A stretch of DNA of 36,855 bases from Actinomycetes bacterium (GCA_021802485.1 JAJZXF010000020.1:1-36855), one strand, 5' to 3'. Shown: positions 23,034 through 30,823, counted from the stretch's first letter. The notes: generated from the letters alone by a model not told the origin. Program-made: numbers and translations.

Positions 23034-24267
23034 GCGCCTTGGTGTCCACCCGGAATGGCAGCGCCACCGAGCCTCGCGTGCGATCAGGGTTCATCACTTG
23101 GAACTGGGCGACCTGGTCCTTCCAGTCGTACACCTTCTCCCCCTTCCTAGCGCGCACGCCAACACTCACGTTATAGGTTCCGTCTAGAAGCGGCAGGGAT
23201 TCGCATGTCAACGCGAGGTACCCCTTCCCGTTTAGGAACCCCAACGGCTCTCCAAGTGCGTCCGTGTCCGCACCATAGATCAAGGAGCCCTGAGCGTCGT
23301 GAATCTCAAGGGTGAACACTGGATCCGTAACGGGCTGTTTCACCGTGTACTCCACCCTGACGGTCATCGCCTCGCCTGGAAGCAGGTACGGCCTCGTGCC
23401 GCCATCGTCAGCATGTTCGAACAGAACGTTTTGTATCGTGACGCTGCGATCGAGGGCCGCAGTCTTTGTGCTCTCTTGCGTACCTGCGGCCTCGTCGGTG
23501 ACGAGCAGGTTCGCGTGCATCTCGTCACCAGTCTCGAGCAGGTGCTGCCTGAAGGCTCGTATTGCCTCACCAGCTGTGCCCTGTGCAACTATCTTCCCTT
23601 GGTCCAGGACTATCGCTGAATCGCAGATCTGGCGAATCGAGTCTGCGGAGTGGCTCACGAGGACGATGGTCCGCCCTTCCTCCTGAAACTGCTTCACCCG
23701 AGCGAGGCATTTGCGCTGAAAAGGCTCATCGCCAACCGCAAGGACCTCGTCAATTAGAAGAACGTCCGGATCCACGTTCACCGCTACCGCAAATCCAAGA
23801 CGCGTGTACATGCCGGAGGAGTAGTACTTGACCTGGTTGTCGATGAACGTCTCGAGCTCAGCGAAGGCAACAATGTCATCGAAGCGACGTTCAATCTCCT
23901 TCTTGCCCATGCCTAGGAGTGACGCGTTGAGAAACACATTGTCCCGACCGGAGAGCTCCGGATGGAAGCCAGCGCCAAGCTCCAGCATCGCAGCAAGCTG
24001 TCCCCGTACCACCACCCGCCCTGAAGATGGCTTGAGGATACCCGCGATGCACTTGAGCAAGGTGGACTTTCCAGAGCCGTTGCGCCCGAGCATGCCGAGT
24101 GTCTGACCCTCGTTAATTTCGAAGTTGATCTCCGACAGCGCCCAGAACTCCTCGTACGGCACCTTGCCCAGGTGCAACGCACGCTCTTTTAACGATGTGT
24201 ACTTGTCATGATAAAGGCGGAAGTGCTTGGAAACCCCCTCCACCCTCACAGCTGGCGAGTAGACCAC
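23005..24267 (-). CDS. Polysaccharide ABC exporter ATPase, Wzt-like
   Basis: The 420-residue protein has an ABC domain: Walker A GRNGSGKSTLLK (about 61-72), signature YYSSGMYTRLGFAVA, Walker B DVLLIDEVLAVGD, and H-loop VLVSHS. The aromatic start (GVSKHFRLYHDKYTSLKER) is typical of the Wzt/TagH polysaccharide-exporter group. After a linker, residues ~270-410 form a beta-rich domain (VEYTVKQPVTDPVFTLEIHD and YNVSVGVRARKG), the Wzt C-terminal carbohydrate-binding type. In E. coli O9a this domain recognises the capped end of the glycan. GTG 24267 is chosen because TAGGCT lies 7 bases before it and the ABC domain begins there. The expected Wzm permease is not adjacent in this window. Confidence 0.92.
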   Translation of the reverse strand: MVYSPAVRVEGVSKHFRLYHDKYTSLKERALHLGKVPYEEFWALSEINFEINEGQTLGMLGRNGSGKSTLLKCIAGILKPSSGRVVVRGQLAAMLELGAGFHPELSGRDNVFLNASLLGMGKKEIERRFDDIVAFAELETFIDNQVKYYSSGMYTRLGFAVAVNVDPDVLLIDEVLAVGDEPFQRKCLARVKQFQEEGRTIVLVSHSADSIRQICDSAIVLDQGKIVAQGTAGEAIRAFRQHLLETGDEMHANLLVTDEAAGTQESTKTAALDRSVTIQNVLFEHADDGGTRPYLLPGEAMTVRVEYTVKQPVTDPVFTLEIHDAQGSLIYGADTDALGEPLGFLNGKGYLALTCESLPLLDGTYNVSVGVRARKGEKVYDWKDQVAQFQVMNPDRTRGSVALPFRVDTKARAPGRVQAG

Positions 24268-24274
24268 GCATGAG

Positions 24275-24280
24275 AGCCTA
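24275..24280 (-). promoter_or_regulatory. -10 hexamer TAGGCT for the polysaccharide cluster
   Basis: On the minus strand TAGGCT ends 7 bases before GTG 24267 of the Wzt-like gene. A TTTCAC about 16 bases further upstream could be a weak -35. This would be the main leaderless promoter of the whole cluster. Confidence 0.45.
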
Positions 24281-24469
24281 GCCGACCAGCAGGCAGTGAA
24301 ACGTCCCAGCACTCGCTAGCGCCGGCTCAATGAGGCGCGCGGATGATCCCCGGCAACTGTGATGCCTGACTGCGCAAAGGCGACCTTCGTATCTGCGGGT
24401 GCGCCCTACTGCACTGTACAAGCCACGCCAGCCAGGTCAGCGGAAAGTCTCGCCGTAGGCCAATCCTTG

Positions 24470-24898
24470 TCAGGGGATGAGCGGGTTGATCCAGGTGAGC
24501 TCAGGGAAGCGGGCGAAGTCGGAGTCCGCGCTGACGACTGCCAGCCCGTGCTCGAGTGCCAGAGCTGCGATCGCCGCGTCACTAACCAGGTTGCCTCGCA
24601 GGTCCAAATCGCACACCAGTCGCCGAAGAGTCTCTCGGTACCCGCGACCCGGCTGCGGTACCCACGCGGCGGGAGCGTCGAGCCAGTCAGCGACGAAGGA
24701 CCACGCGTCGGCTGGAGTGAGTGGGACAGCCAGGGCCCGCGGGTGGCTCACGATGCGCACGAACGCCAGCAGCGACTGCCAGGGTAGGCCGACCCGACGT
24801 GAGCCATTTAGCCCTTGTTCGAGCCACTCGCGTGCGGCGGAATGGGCACGGGACTGCTCGTCGACGGCATAGAGCAGGATGTTGGCGTCGACGAGCAT
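24470..24898 (-). CDS. vapC: VapC-type PIN-domain toxin
   Basis: This 142-residue PIN-domain protein is a predicted Mg-dependent endoribonuclease that cleaves tRNA or other RNA when free of antitoxin. Acidic residues expected in the active site are Asp4 (MLVDANILLYAVD), Asp107 (LVSDAAIAALA), and Asp125/Asp127 (SADSDFARF). The Glu often found near residue 45 is Ala here (LLAFVRI), as also occurs in some VapC subgroups, to my knowledge. Its ATG overlaps the antitoxin stop (TGATG at 24896-24900), the normal coupled order. It lies upstream of the polysaccharide cluster, in the same direction. Confidence 0.88.
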   Translation of the reverse strand: MLVDANILLYAVDEQSRAHSAAREWLEQGLNGSRRVGLPWQSLLAFVRIVSHPRALAVPLTPADAWSFVADWLDAPAAWVPQPGRGYRETLRRLVCDLDLRGNLVSDAAIAALALEHGLAVVSADSDFARFPELTWINPLIP

Positions 24899-25128
24899 CA
24901 GCGGATCGCCGCGCCGTCGAGAACCTCAAGGGCGTCAGCGACGCTGGAGACGTCAACACTCACCCCGAGCGGGGCGGTCCGCTGACGGAACGGCCGGTGG
25001 GCGGGCTTGGCGACCAGACCCCGACGGATCAGCTCGTTCACAGCCTCGGACATGCCGAGGCCGCACTCACGCCGCAACGCCTCGATGGCCCGGGCGGTGT
25101 CCTGATCGAACTCCACTGTCGTCCTCAT
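24898..25128 (-). CDS. vapB: VapB-type ribbon-helix-helix antitoxin
   Basis: The 76-residue protein has an N-terminal ribbon-helix-helix DNA-binding domain (MRTTVEFDQDTARAIEALRR, then LGMSEAVNELIRRGL) and a C-terminal tail that would wrap around and block the toxin. Such antitoxins repress their own promoter. A palindrome (GTGCATGCAC) just upstream is a likely operator. The ATG at 25128 has no ribosome-binding site, but TAGCTT lies 6 bases upstream, so the mRNA is probably leaderless. Confidence 0.88.
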   Translation of the reverse strand: MRTTVEFDQDTARAIEALRRECGLGMSEAVNELIRRGLVAKPAHRPFRQRTAPLGVSVDVSSVADALEVLDGAAIR

Positions 25129-25134
25129 GTTACA

Positions 25135-25154
25135 AAGCTAGCACGTGCATGCAC
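25135..25154 (-). promoter_or_regulatory. vapBC promoter with palindromic operator
   Basis: On the minus strand TAGCTT (25140-25135) is a -10 hexamer 6 bases before the vapB ATG. Immediately upstream lie two overlapping perfect palindromes: GCACGTGC (25141-25148) and GTGCATGCAC (25145-25154). This places a two-fold site between the -10 and -35 positions, where a ribbon-helix-helix dimer would block polymerase. Confidence 0.5.
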
Positions 25155-25216
25155 ATTACGCCGCACTCCCGTGCTCAATTCTGGCAAACACGGGTCGGTG
25201 TCGTGGGCTATGTACA

Positions 25217-25234
25217 GCACGCCGATCGGCGTGC
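25217..25234. repeat. 18-base perfect palindrome
   Basis: GCACGCCGATCGGCGTGC is a perfect inverted repeat with no loop. After one A-A mismatch the symmetry resumes for three more pairs on each side (TAC/GTA). It could be a binding site for a dimeric regulator. It is not followed by a T run, so it is not a typical terminator. Confidence 0.6.
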
Positions 25235-25677
25235 AGTAGAAGCCAGCTGCACTACACGAGCCGCCGCCTCGCCAACGGGCCTGCGCGCTGGCGAACTCAT
25301 CCCACTCTCTTGGCGGTCCGCGCCCTTTGTCTGCACTACGGCATCTCCACGTGCGCAGCGCCGATGTCGAGGAGAATCCGTCAAGAACTTCTGAGTTGAG
25401 CCGGAATCCCGCCGCGACCCGCTTTCCACACGCGCAAGGTAGACCCCCTATCCCAGGAGTTGTTGCACCCGTTCAGTAGGATCAAACATATGCTCGCACA
25501 ACATAGTAGTCCGCCAGCGAGCCGTTAGATCGTACCCACTGCCACTGTCCCCGTCACACTCTCGGGTGTTGACTACCGGCGAGCCCACGACGCTCACCAC
25601 ATTGCCGCTGGTCTGTCGGGTGAGGCGCTGAACTGGGTACGTGGAAAGCGCCGGGATAAACCGGCAAAGAGGAGGAG

Positions 25678-25878
25678 ATGAAAGAGCCCTGCTACTTCAC
25701 GGGCTGGACATCCGCGAACCACTATACCACGCGTCCTGGCATCCCTTCCAGGGCTCCCACTCGGGGACAGACCGCCCCAATAGTTGGCGGTCATAGGCGT
25801 GCGCTGAAGGTCATGCTCGCCTCTATCGCACATTCCGCCCTGCATTGCCCGTTGACCCGTAAAGTCGGAGCGGGTTAG
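25678..25878 (+). CDS. Possible 66-residue protein of unknown function
   Basis: ATG 25678 follows the purine run AAGAGGAGGAG, which could serve as a ribosome-binding site although it abuts the ATG. The 66 residues (starting MKEPCYFTGW) have no membrane segment, signal or known motif, and the amino-acid make-up is not distinctive. The frame ends where the probable promoter of the downstream repeat-protein gene lies. It may be spurious. Confidence 0.25.
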   Translation: MKEPCYFTGWTSANHYTTRPGIPSRAPTRGQTAPIVGGHRRALKVMLASIAHSALHCPLTRKVGAG

Positions 25879-25881
25879 TGT
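25852..25881 (+). promoter_or_regulatory. Promoter for the repeat-protein gene
   Basis: TTGACC (25852-25857) and TAGTGT (25876-25881) are separated by 18 bases and match good -35 and -10 boxes. The transcript would begin near 25888 and carry a leader of about 110 bases before TTG 25998. This is the best two-box promoter in the window and contrasts with the leaderless promoters. I looked for a riboswitch in the leader and could not establish one. Confidence 0.5.
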
Positions 25882-25997
25882 CGATGTGATTCGGTGACGT
25901 TCGGGGTGCAGGAACCGGAGGCAGGACAATAACGTGTGAACCACAACTACGGGACGCCAACGGAGACAAACTTCCGGGCGGACGAAACAAGGTAGCT

Positions 25998-27683
25998 TTG
26001 GCGGGCACGCGCCTCATCAGGCGGCTAGCTAACCTGGCGATACGCGCATCTCGGTCCGTTTCAGCTTGCCGATGGCTGGCTGTCGTGATGGTAGCAATGC
26101 TCATCTCCCCCCTGGCGCCCGATGTCCTTGTAGCGCCAGCCAGCTTCGCCACCGCCACCGTCCAGCCTTTTGCCACCACTACGGCCGGCTATTGGATGGT
26201 CACCAGCCATGGCGCAATGATGAGCTTTGGGAACGTCGCGCTTTTCGGCTCTACAGGCACGATACCGCTCAATGCTCCGGTAGTGGCGATGGCTCCGACG
26301 CCTGACTACCGCGGCTACTGGCTTGTAGCAGCTGACGGCGGCATTTTTGCATTTGGCGATGCGCACTTCTACGGCTCGATGGGCGGGCGGCGGCTCAACA
26401 AACCGATCGTCTCGATAACCGCCGACCCCGCAACCGGCGGCTACTGGGAAGTCGCCTCCGACGGGGGAATCTTCAGCTTCAATGCTCCCTTCTATGGCTC
26501 TATGGGCGGGCGGGTACTCAACAAGCCGATCGTCGGCATCGCTTCAGCGCCCGGTGGCCGCGGGTATTGGGAGGTCGCATCCGACGGAGGCATCTTCGCA
26601 TTTGGAGACGCTCCCTTCTATGGCTCGATGGGCGGGCGGGTACTCAACGCTCCGATTGTCGGAATCGCTTCAGCCCCCGATGGCCACGGGTATTGGGAGG
26701 TAGCATCCGACGGAGGCATATTCGCATTTGGAGACGCTCACTTCTACGGCTCGATGGGCGGGCGGCGACTCAACGGGCCGATCGTCTCGATCTCAGCTGC
26801 GCCAGATGGTCTCGGATACTGGATGGTCGGCGCAGACGGTGGGGTGTTCAGCTTCGGCAGCGCCCACTTCCGTGGATCTGCTGGAAACTTCGAGCTGCGA
26901 AAGGAACCGGTGGTGATGTTGGTAGGCGCACCGGGGTCGGGCACTGCCCCCAACCAGGGAAGGAGCGAAGGCCTCCAGGGGTATCCACAAGGTGCGAGCG
27001 GATATGACATCTCCTTCCCCCAGTGTGGCTCCGCGTATCCAAGGCCTTCTGCAGTGGGAATCGTGGGCGTCGAGGACGGGTCCCCGTTCTCGACGAATCC
27101 CTGCCTTGCCAGCGAGGCTTCCTGGGCGGGCATCGGGCTAAGCGTGTACTTGAACACAAGCTTCTACACCCCCGGCGGCGCCATCCCGTCACAAGCGCAA
27201 GACGGACCTGCTGGCGCCTGTGCGCCAGCAGACATGAGCTGCGAAGGCTACAACCTCGGGTATGCGAACGCGATCTACGCGGTCCACGCGCTCGAAGCAG
27301 CTGGCGTTGCCCCCCAGTCTCCGATCAACTGGTGGCTGGATGTGGAGATGGGCAACAACTGGTCCGCAAATTCCACAGCAAATGCGCGTGTCATCCAGGG
27401 TTCGATCGACGCATTGCGGGCCCAAGGGCTCACAGTTGGCATCTACTCGACCGTTTACCAGTGGGACAAGATCACCGGTGGATACGCGCCAACGCCAGCG
27501 GTGCCCGAGTGGTATCCGTCAGGCTCCGCCAGCTACCCGCCCTCACAGTGGTGCTCGTCGTCGAACCCGATCAGCGGAACGACGGACTCCTTCACGGGTG
27601 GACCGATCTGGATGGTTCAAGAGGGTCCTTACGACAACAACGCCAGCATCCAGCTCACCTATGACGAAGATTTCGTCTGCTGA
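25998..27683 (+). CDS. Secreted repeat protein with glycosidase-like C-terminal domain
   Basis: The protein has 561 residues. A basic N-terminus and hydrophobic helix (about 26-44) with Ala-rich cleavage sites (ASFATA) form a signal peptide or anchor. Residues 64-314 are six tandem repeats of 41-42 residues, each GYW-x-V-x-x-DGGIFxFGDAxFYGSMGG and then a LNxPIVxI strand, probably stacked beta blades. Residues ~330-561 form a separate domain (ASGYDISFPQCG, then WWLDVEMGNNW, GIYSTVYQWDKITGGY and IWMVQ). It resembles the GH25-like / DUF1906 TIM-barrel group, possibly a cell-wall or glycan hydrolase; Asp and Glu of LDVEMG would be the acid residues. The start is TTG 25998 with AAGG 5 bases upstream. 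A cell-surface role is inferred. Confidence 0.82.
   Translation: MAGTRLIRRLANLAIRASRSVSACRWLAVVMVAMLISPLAPDVLVAPASFATATVQPFATTTAGYWMVTSHGAMMSFGNVALFGSTGTIPLNAPVVAMAPTPDYRGYWLVAADGGIFAFGDAHFYGSMGGRRLNKPIVSITADPATGGYWEVASDGGIFSFNAPFYGSMGGRVLNKPIVGIASAPGGRGYWEVASDGGIFAFGDAPFYGSMGGRVLNAPIVGIASAPDGHGYWEVASDGGIFAFGDAHFYGSMGGRRLNGPIVSISAAPDGLGYWMVGADGGVFSFGSAHFRGSAGNFELRKEPVVMLVGAPGSGTAPNQGRSEGLQGYPQGASGYDISFPQCGSAYPRPSAVGIVGVEDGSPFSTNPCLASEASWAGIGLSVYLNTSFYTPGGAIPSQAQDGPAGACAPADMSCEGYNLGYANAIYAVHALEAAGVAPQSPINWWLDVEMGNNWSANSTANARVIQGSIDALRAQGLTVGIYSTVYQWDKITGGYAPTPAVPEWYPSGSASYPPSQWCSSSNPISGTTDSFTGGPIWMVQEGPYDNNASIQLTYDEDFVC
26187..26939 (+). repeat. Six tandem 123-126-base coding repeats
   Basis: There are six in-frame units of 126 bases, the third being 123 after loss of one codon (FNAP where the others have FGDAP). 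Units 3-5 are nearly identical in DNA, for example TATGGCTCTATGGGCGGGCG against TATGGCTCGATGGGCGGGCG. Units 1 and 6 are the most diverged. This pattern fits expansion by unequal crossing over or slippage in the middle of the array. Confidence 0.9.
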
Positions 27684-27724
27684 TCAGCTGCTTCGAGAAA
27701 CCCCCAAAATCTCCGGACAGGGGA

Positions 27725-28366
27725 TCACAGCTCAGCAAGGTGCGCCGCGTCGTTGTAGCTGACAAGCCTCCAAGCCCGATCACAATCACGCTCCCAGCAC
27801 GTGAGGGACGTGTTCTCACAACGCAGGCCGAGGCCAGCGCTCGGCCCGGGAATACCGAGGAACCGTGCGAGCGATGCCGCGGCTACCCCGGCATGACAGA
27901 CGATCACAACCAGCTCGCCTGCGTGGGCTTCCATGATCCGGGTCAAGTTCGCAGTAGCCCTTTCCACGAAGCCCACCCAGCTCTCCCCAGACGGCGCGAT
28001 TGGCTGAGTCGGAGCAGAGCGAAAATCGATGCTCCCGTATCGCCTGGTTGCCTCTTCCCAACTCAGACCATCTGCATCTCCCGGGTGAAGCTCACATAAT
28101 CCGCAGTCCTGGACGGCCGTCAAACCCCCAATAGCATCCGAGAGGATTTCGGCAGTCTCCACAGCTCGAGCCAGCACGCTCGTATAAAGCACCGCTGCGT
28201 CGTGGAGCTCACCAGTGCGCTCGAGCCTCGACCGCAGGGCCTTTGCCTGCGCTGCCCCTCTCGCAGACAGCCCAGTGCATCCCCGCTGACCACCGACCAC
28301 GCCCCGCAGGTTGCACTCCGACTCGCCGTGGCGTATGAGAACTAGCCTTCCTGGCGAGTACGCCAC
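27725..28366 (-). CDS. Histidine phosphatase family protein (phosphoglycerate-mutase-like)
   Basis: The protein has about 213 residues. The phosphorylated-His motif LVLIRHGESECN lies near the start (catalytic His13), and the second active-site His is in VVIVCHAGV. Other expected parts are GCTGLSARGAAQAKAL, YTSVLARAVETAEIL and the acidic CELHPGDADG. Such enzymes remove phosphate from small molecules or proteins; the substrate cannot be told from sequence (a cobalamin-pathway or general phosphatase is possible). GTG 28366 follows the VWA gene stop by 2 bases, with GGAG just upstream, so it is the last gene of the obg-pro-moxR run. Confidence 0.9.
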   Translation of the reverse strand: MAYSPGRLVLIRHGESECNLRGVVGGQRGCTGLSARGAAQAKALRSRLERTGELHDAAVLYTSVLARAVETAEILSDAIGGLTAVQDCGLCELHPGDADGLSWEEATRRYGSIDFRSAPTQPIAPSGESWVGFVERATANLTRIMEAHAGELVVIVCHAGVAAASLARFLGIPGPSAGLGLRCENTSLTCWERDCDRAWRLVSYNDAAHLAEL

Positions 28367-28368
28367 CC

Positions 28369-29799
28369 TCAGCGCTCCAGTGCCTTGACGAAGCGCTCCA
28401 GGTGGCGAAGGTTTCGACACTCGAACGCGCCGTCGCAATGGGGTACGTACTCTTCGATGATGGAGTCGCCGCTACCCCAGTACGCACGAGGCTCGGGGTT
28501 CAGCCAGTAGAGCCGTTTCGCATGCCGGTGAGCCTCCTCGAGGACCCAGGAACCGGACGCATGGTAGTTGTTGCGCGCGTCGCCCAGAATTATCATGCTC
28601 GTCCGCTGGCTCACCTGCCGACCAAAACGCTCCCAGAAGGATTCGAATGCATGGCCATAGTCCGAGTGGCCGTCGAGCCAGATAACGTCTGCCTCCGCAT
28701 TCACCCGCGCCAGCGCACTAGCGATATCGTCTGTGCCCGCCAGCAAGTGTGTCACCTCGTCGATCCCGTCGATGAAAACAAAGCTGCGCACCCGCGAGAA
28801 CTGCGAGCTCATGGCATAAACCAGCTGGAGCGTGAACCGGGAGAAGGACGCGACGGACCCAGAGACGTCTGCCAGCATGAAAATCTCGGGCTTGGCGGGC
28901 CTCGGGTACCTAAAGACAGGATCCACCGGGACCCCTCCGGTCGAAAGCGAGTGGCGTATTGTGTCTCGGAAGTCGAGGGGGCCCCGCGGCCCGTGCCGAC
29001 GTTTCCAGGAGATCCTTGCCGCGAGCTTGTGGGTGAGTGGCTTCAGAGCGACCCTCATCGCTACCAACTCCTCGCGCGTCGCGTGCATGAAGTCAATATC
29101 CTCGGGCAACGGCCTTCGGGCCGTCTTGGCGACGGCTCGCACTCCACGATCAGCGACGAGAAGCCGCCTGATCTCTGCCTCGACCTGTTTGCGAAATGCC
29201 TCCATCCGTTGCGCAGCCTCGTCGACGACCAGCCGCTCCGCGAAGCTGTCGTGCGCCTCGCCACGCTGGATGAGCTCTTGTTCTAACCGTTGTCCCAGGC
29301 CGTCGAAGTCTACGTGTCGAAGGGTCCGGAACAGGTAGTGCGAACCTGCAACGGGACGCCCGCTCACGATGCCCGCGTACCGCTTCACGGCCTGGCGCGC
29401 AAGCGCCGCGAGCGCTGCGTAGTCCCAATCGACAAGAGCCGAAAGAAGCGCATCTGGCAGCGACGTCACGTAATCCTGGCCTGCTAGCGCGCCGCTAGAG
29501 TCAGGTGGCTCCAGCGCTGTTTCACCAGAGTCCTCATCTGGCGACGTTCCCGAATCGACGTCCGATTCGCCTGCAGCAAGTTCCCCGCGCTGGGAGAAAT
29601 AGATATCGAACGCAGTCTCGAACGCCTTGCGGTGAGCGCTTGACTTCACAAGTGTTGCGCCAAGTACATGCTTGAGGACCTTGCGGTCGTCAAGGGAAAC
29701 CTCCATCACCGCCTCTGCAGCATCGAGGCTCTCGACGACCGAGACGGGTATCCCGACCTCACGCAACTCCGCCACAAAACCAGAGATCACATCCAGCAC
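28369..29799 (-). CDS. VWA-domain protein, CoxE-like
   Basis: The 476-residue protein is mostly helical up to about residue 300, with an acidic Ser/Asp-rich linker (about 75-105), followed by a von Willebrand A domain. The MIDAS metal site is DVSGS (Asp311, Ser313, Ser315); later parts are VFIDGIDEVTHLL, DGHSDYGHAF and MIILGDARNN. This matches the CoxE family, which pairs with a CoxD/MoxR ATPase to mature metalloenzymes such as CO dehydrogenase in other bacteria. Here the partner ATPase lies directly upstream, but no molybdenum hydroxylase is in the window, so the client is unknown. GTG 29799 has AAGG about 10 bases upstream. Confidence 0.9.
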   Translation of the reverse strand: MLDVISGFVAELREVGIPVSVVESLDAAEAVMEVSLDDRKVLKHVLGATLVKSSAHRKAFETAFDIYFSQRGELAAGESDVDSGTSPDEDSGETALEPPDSSGALAGQDYVTSLPDALLSALVDWDYAALAALARQAVKRYAGIVSGRPVAGSHYLFRTLRHVDFDGLGQRLEQELIQRGEAHDSFAERLVVDEAAQRMEAFRKQVEAEIRRLLVADRGVRAVAKTARRPLPEDIDFMHATREELVAMRVALKPLTHKLAARISWKRRHGPRGPLDFRDTIRHSLSTGGVPVDPVFRYPRPAKPEIFMLADVSGSVASFSRFTLQLVYAMSSQFSRVRSFVFIDGIDEVTHLLAGTDDIASALARVNAEADVIWLDGHSDYGHAFESFWERFGRQVSQRTSMIILGDARNNYHASGSWVLEEAHRHAKRLYWLNPEPRAYWGSGDSIIEEYVPHCDGAFECRNLRHLERFVKALER

Positions 29800-29812
29800 G
29801 CTAGGACAACCT

Positions 29813-30823
29813 TCAGCGGGATCCCAGTTCCTCTGGACCAGGCATCAAATCGCTCGAAAACAGGTCTTTCGAGGCGCGCTCGATGTCACTTGCATGCTTG
29901 CACAGCACCTGCAATGTCGAGCGTGCCTCATCCGGGCCAACCGTCTCGATCCCCAGTAGAACAAGCGTCCTCGCCCAGTCAAGTGTCTCCGCTACCGATG
30001 GCTGCTTCTTCAAGTCGATAGTCCGCACTAGACGCACGATCCGAGCCACCTGATCAGCAAGACGCTCGCTGATCCCAGGCACTCTCGCGCGGATGATCCG
30101 CCGCTCGCGCTCCACATCCGGATAGTCCATGTGGAGGTAAAGGCACCTGCGGACAAGCGCCTCGGAGAGCTCTCGGGTATTGTTCGACGTGAGGAAGACG
30201 AGCGGCACCTGGGATGCGCTAACGGTCCCCATCTCCGGGATCGAAACCTGGTAATCCGAGAGAACCTCGAGCAGGAGCGCCTCCGCCTCCATCTCAACTC
30301 GGTCAACCTCGTCGATCAGGAGCACAACAGGCTCCCTCGAGCGAATTGCCGCAAGAAGCGGGCGCTCCAGGAGGAACTCCTCGCTGAAGATGTCCTCCGA
30401 CACCTGTTGCCAGCCATCATTGCCGGCCGATGACGATACTTGTTTTGCCGCACCTCGTTCATCGTCCGAAGATCCCATATTGTGCGAGAGATCCCGCGAC
30501 GCTGTCCCGCCGGCCTGTATCCGCAGGAGCTGCTTCCTGTAGTTCCACTCGTATAGTGCCTTGGACTCATCGAGCCCCTCGTAGCATTGAAGCCGGATGA
30601 GCCGGCTTGACGTGATCTCGGCTACTGACTTCGCAAGCTCAGTCTTGCCGGTGCCAGCTGGTCCCTCGACAAGGACAGGCTTTCCGAGCCGGTCAGCCAG
30701 GAAGACGACCGTCGAAATTGCCTCATCGGAAAGGTAGGCCACCTCCTCAAGCCTCGAAGCGACCGAGGATACAGAGTCGAAGCGCTCAGGTGACGAAAGC
30801 TCGACGCCGAGTCCATGGTTCAC
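29813..30823 (-). CDS. MoxR-family AAA+ ATPase, CoxD-like
   Basis: The protein has about 336 residues. Walker A is EGPAGTGKTELAK (about 53-65), Walker B is VVLLIDEVDRV, and sensor 1 is VFLTSNNTRELSEALVRRC. It aligns with the CoxD branch rather than with the MoxR at 4374-5414. Compared with relatives it has an extra polar, Ser/Asp-rich stretch of about 40 residues (about 103-142) between KQLLRIQ and DIFSEEFLLERPLL, probably a disordered loop. GTG 30823 overlaps the proA stop as GTGA, so it is translationally coupled to proA. It should act with the CoxE-like VWA protein encoded 13 bases downstream. Confidence 0.92.
   Translation of the reverse strand: MNHGLGVELSSPERFDSVSSVASRLEEVAYLSDEAISTVVFLADRLGKPVLVEGPAGTGKTELAKSVAEITSSRLIRLQCYEGLDESKALYEWNYRKQLLRIQAGGTASRDLSHNMGSSDDERGAAKQVSSSAGNDGWQQVSEDIFSEEFLLERPLLAAIRSREPVVLLIDEVDRVEMEAEALLLEVLSDYQVSIPEMGTVSASQVPLVFLTSNNTRELSEALVRRCLYLHMDYPDVERERRIIRARVPGISERLADQVARIVRLVRTIDLKKQPSVAETLDWARTLVLLGIETVGPDEARSTLQVLCKHASDIERASKDLFSSDLMPGPEELGSR

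Larger units (their letters stand above)
25155..25997. other. 843-base region without a convincing large gene
   Basis: Several short frames exist on both strands, but none shows a family motif. The region holds an 18-base perfect palindrome (25217-25234), one 66-codon frame with a strong purine-rich upstream sequence (25678-25878), and a probable promoter (25852-25881) for the repeat-protein gene. The stretch 25240-25430 might be decayed coding sequence next to the toxin-antitoxin pair, but I recognise no source. Confidence 0.5.

Noticed and set aside
25594-25944. 116-codon minus-strand frame in the vapBC/repeat-protein gap
   Set aside because: No ribosome-binding site, hexamer or family motif, and it runs opposite the probable promoter of the repeat-protein gene.
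25880-25997. Possible cyclic di-AMP or cyclic di-GMP riboswitch in the leader of the repeat-protein gene
   Set aside because: Only scattered bases resemble the known motifs. I could not build the required paired core, so no riboswitch is annotated.
26023-26939. Tandem repeats considered as a CRISPR array
   Set aside because: The repeats are 126 bases, in frame and without unique spacers. They encode protein repeats of a secreted protein.
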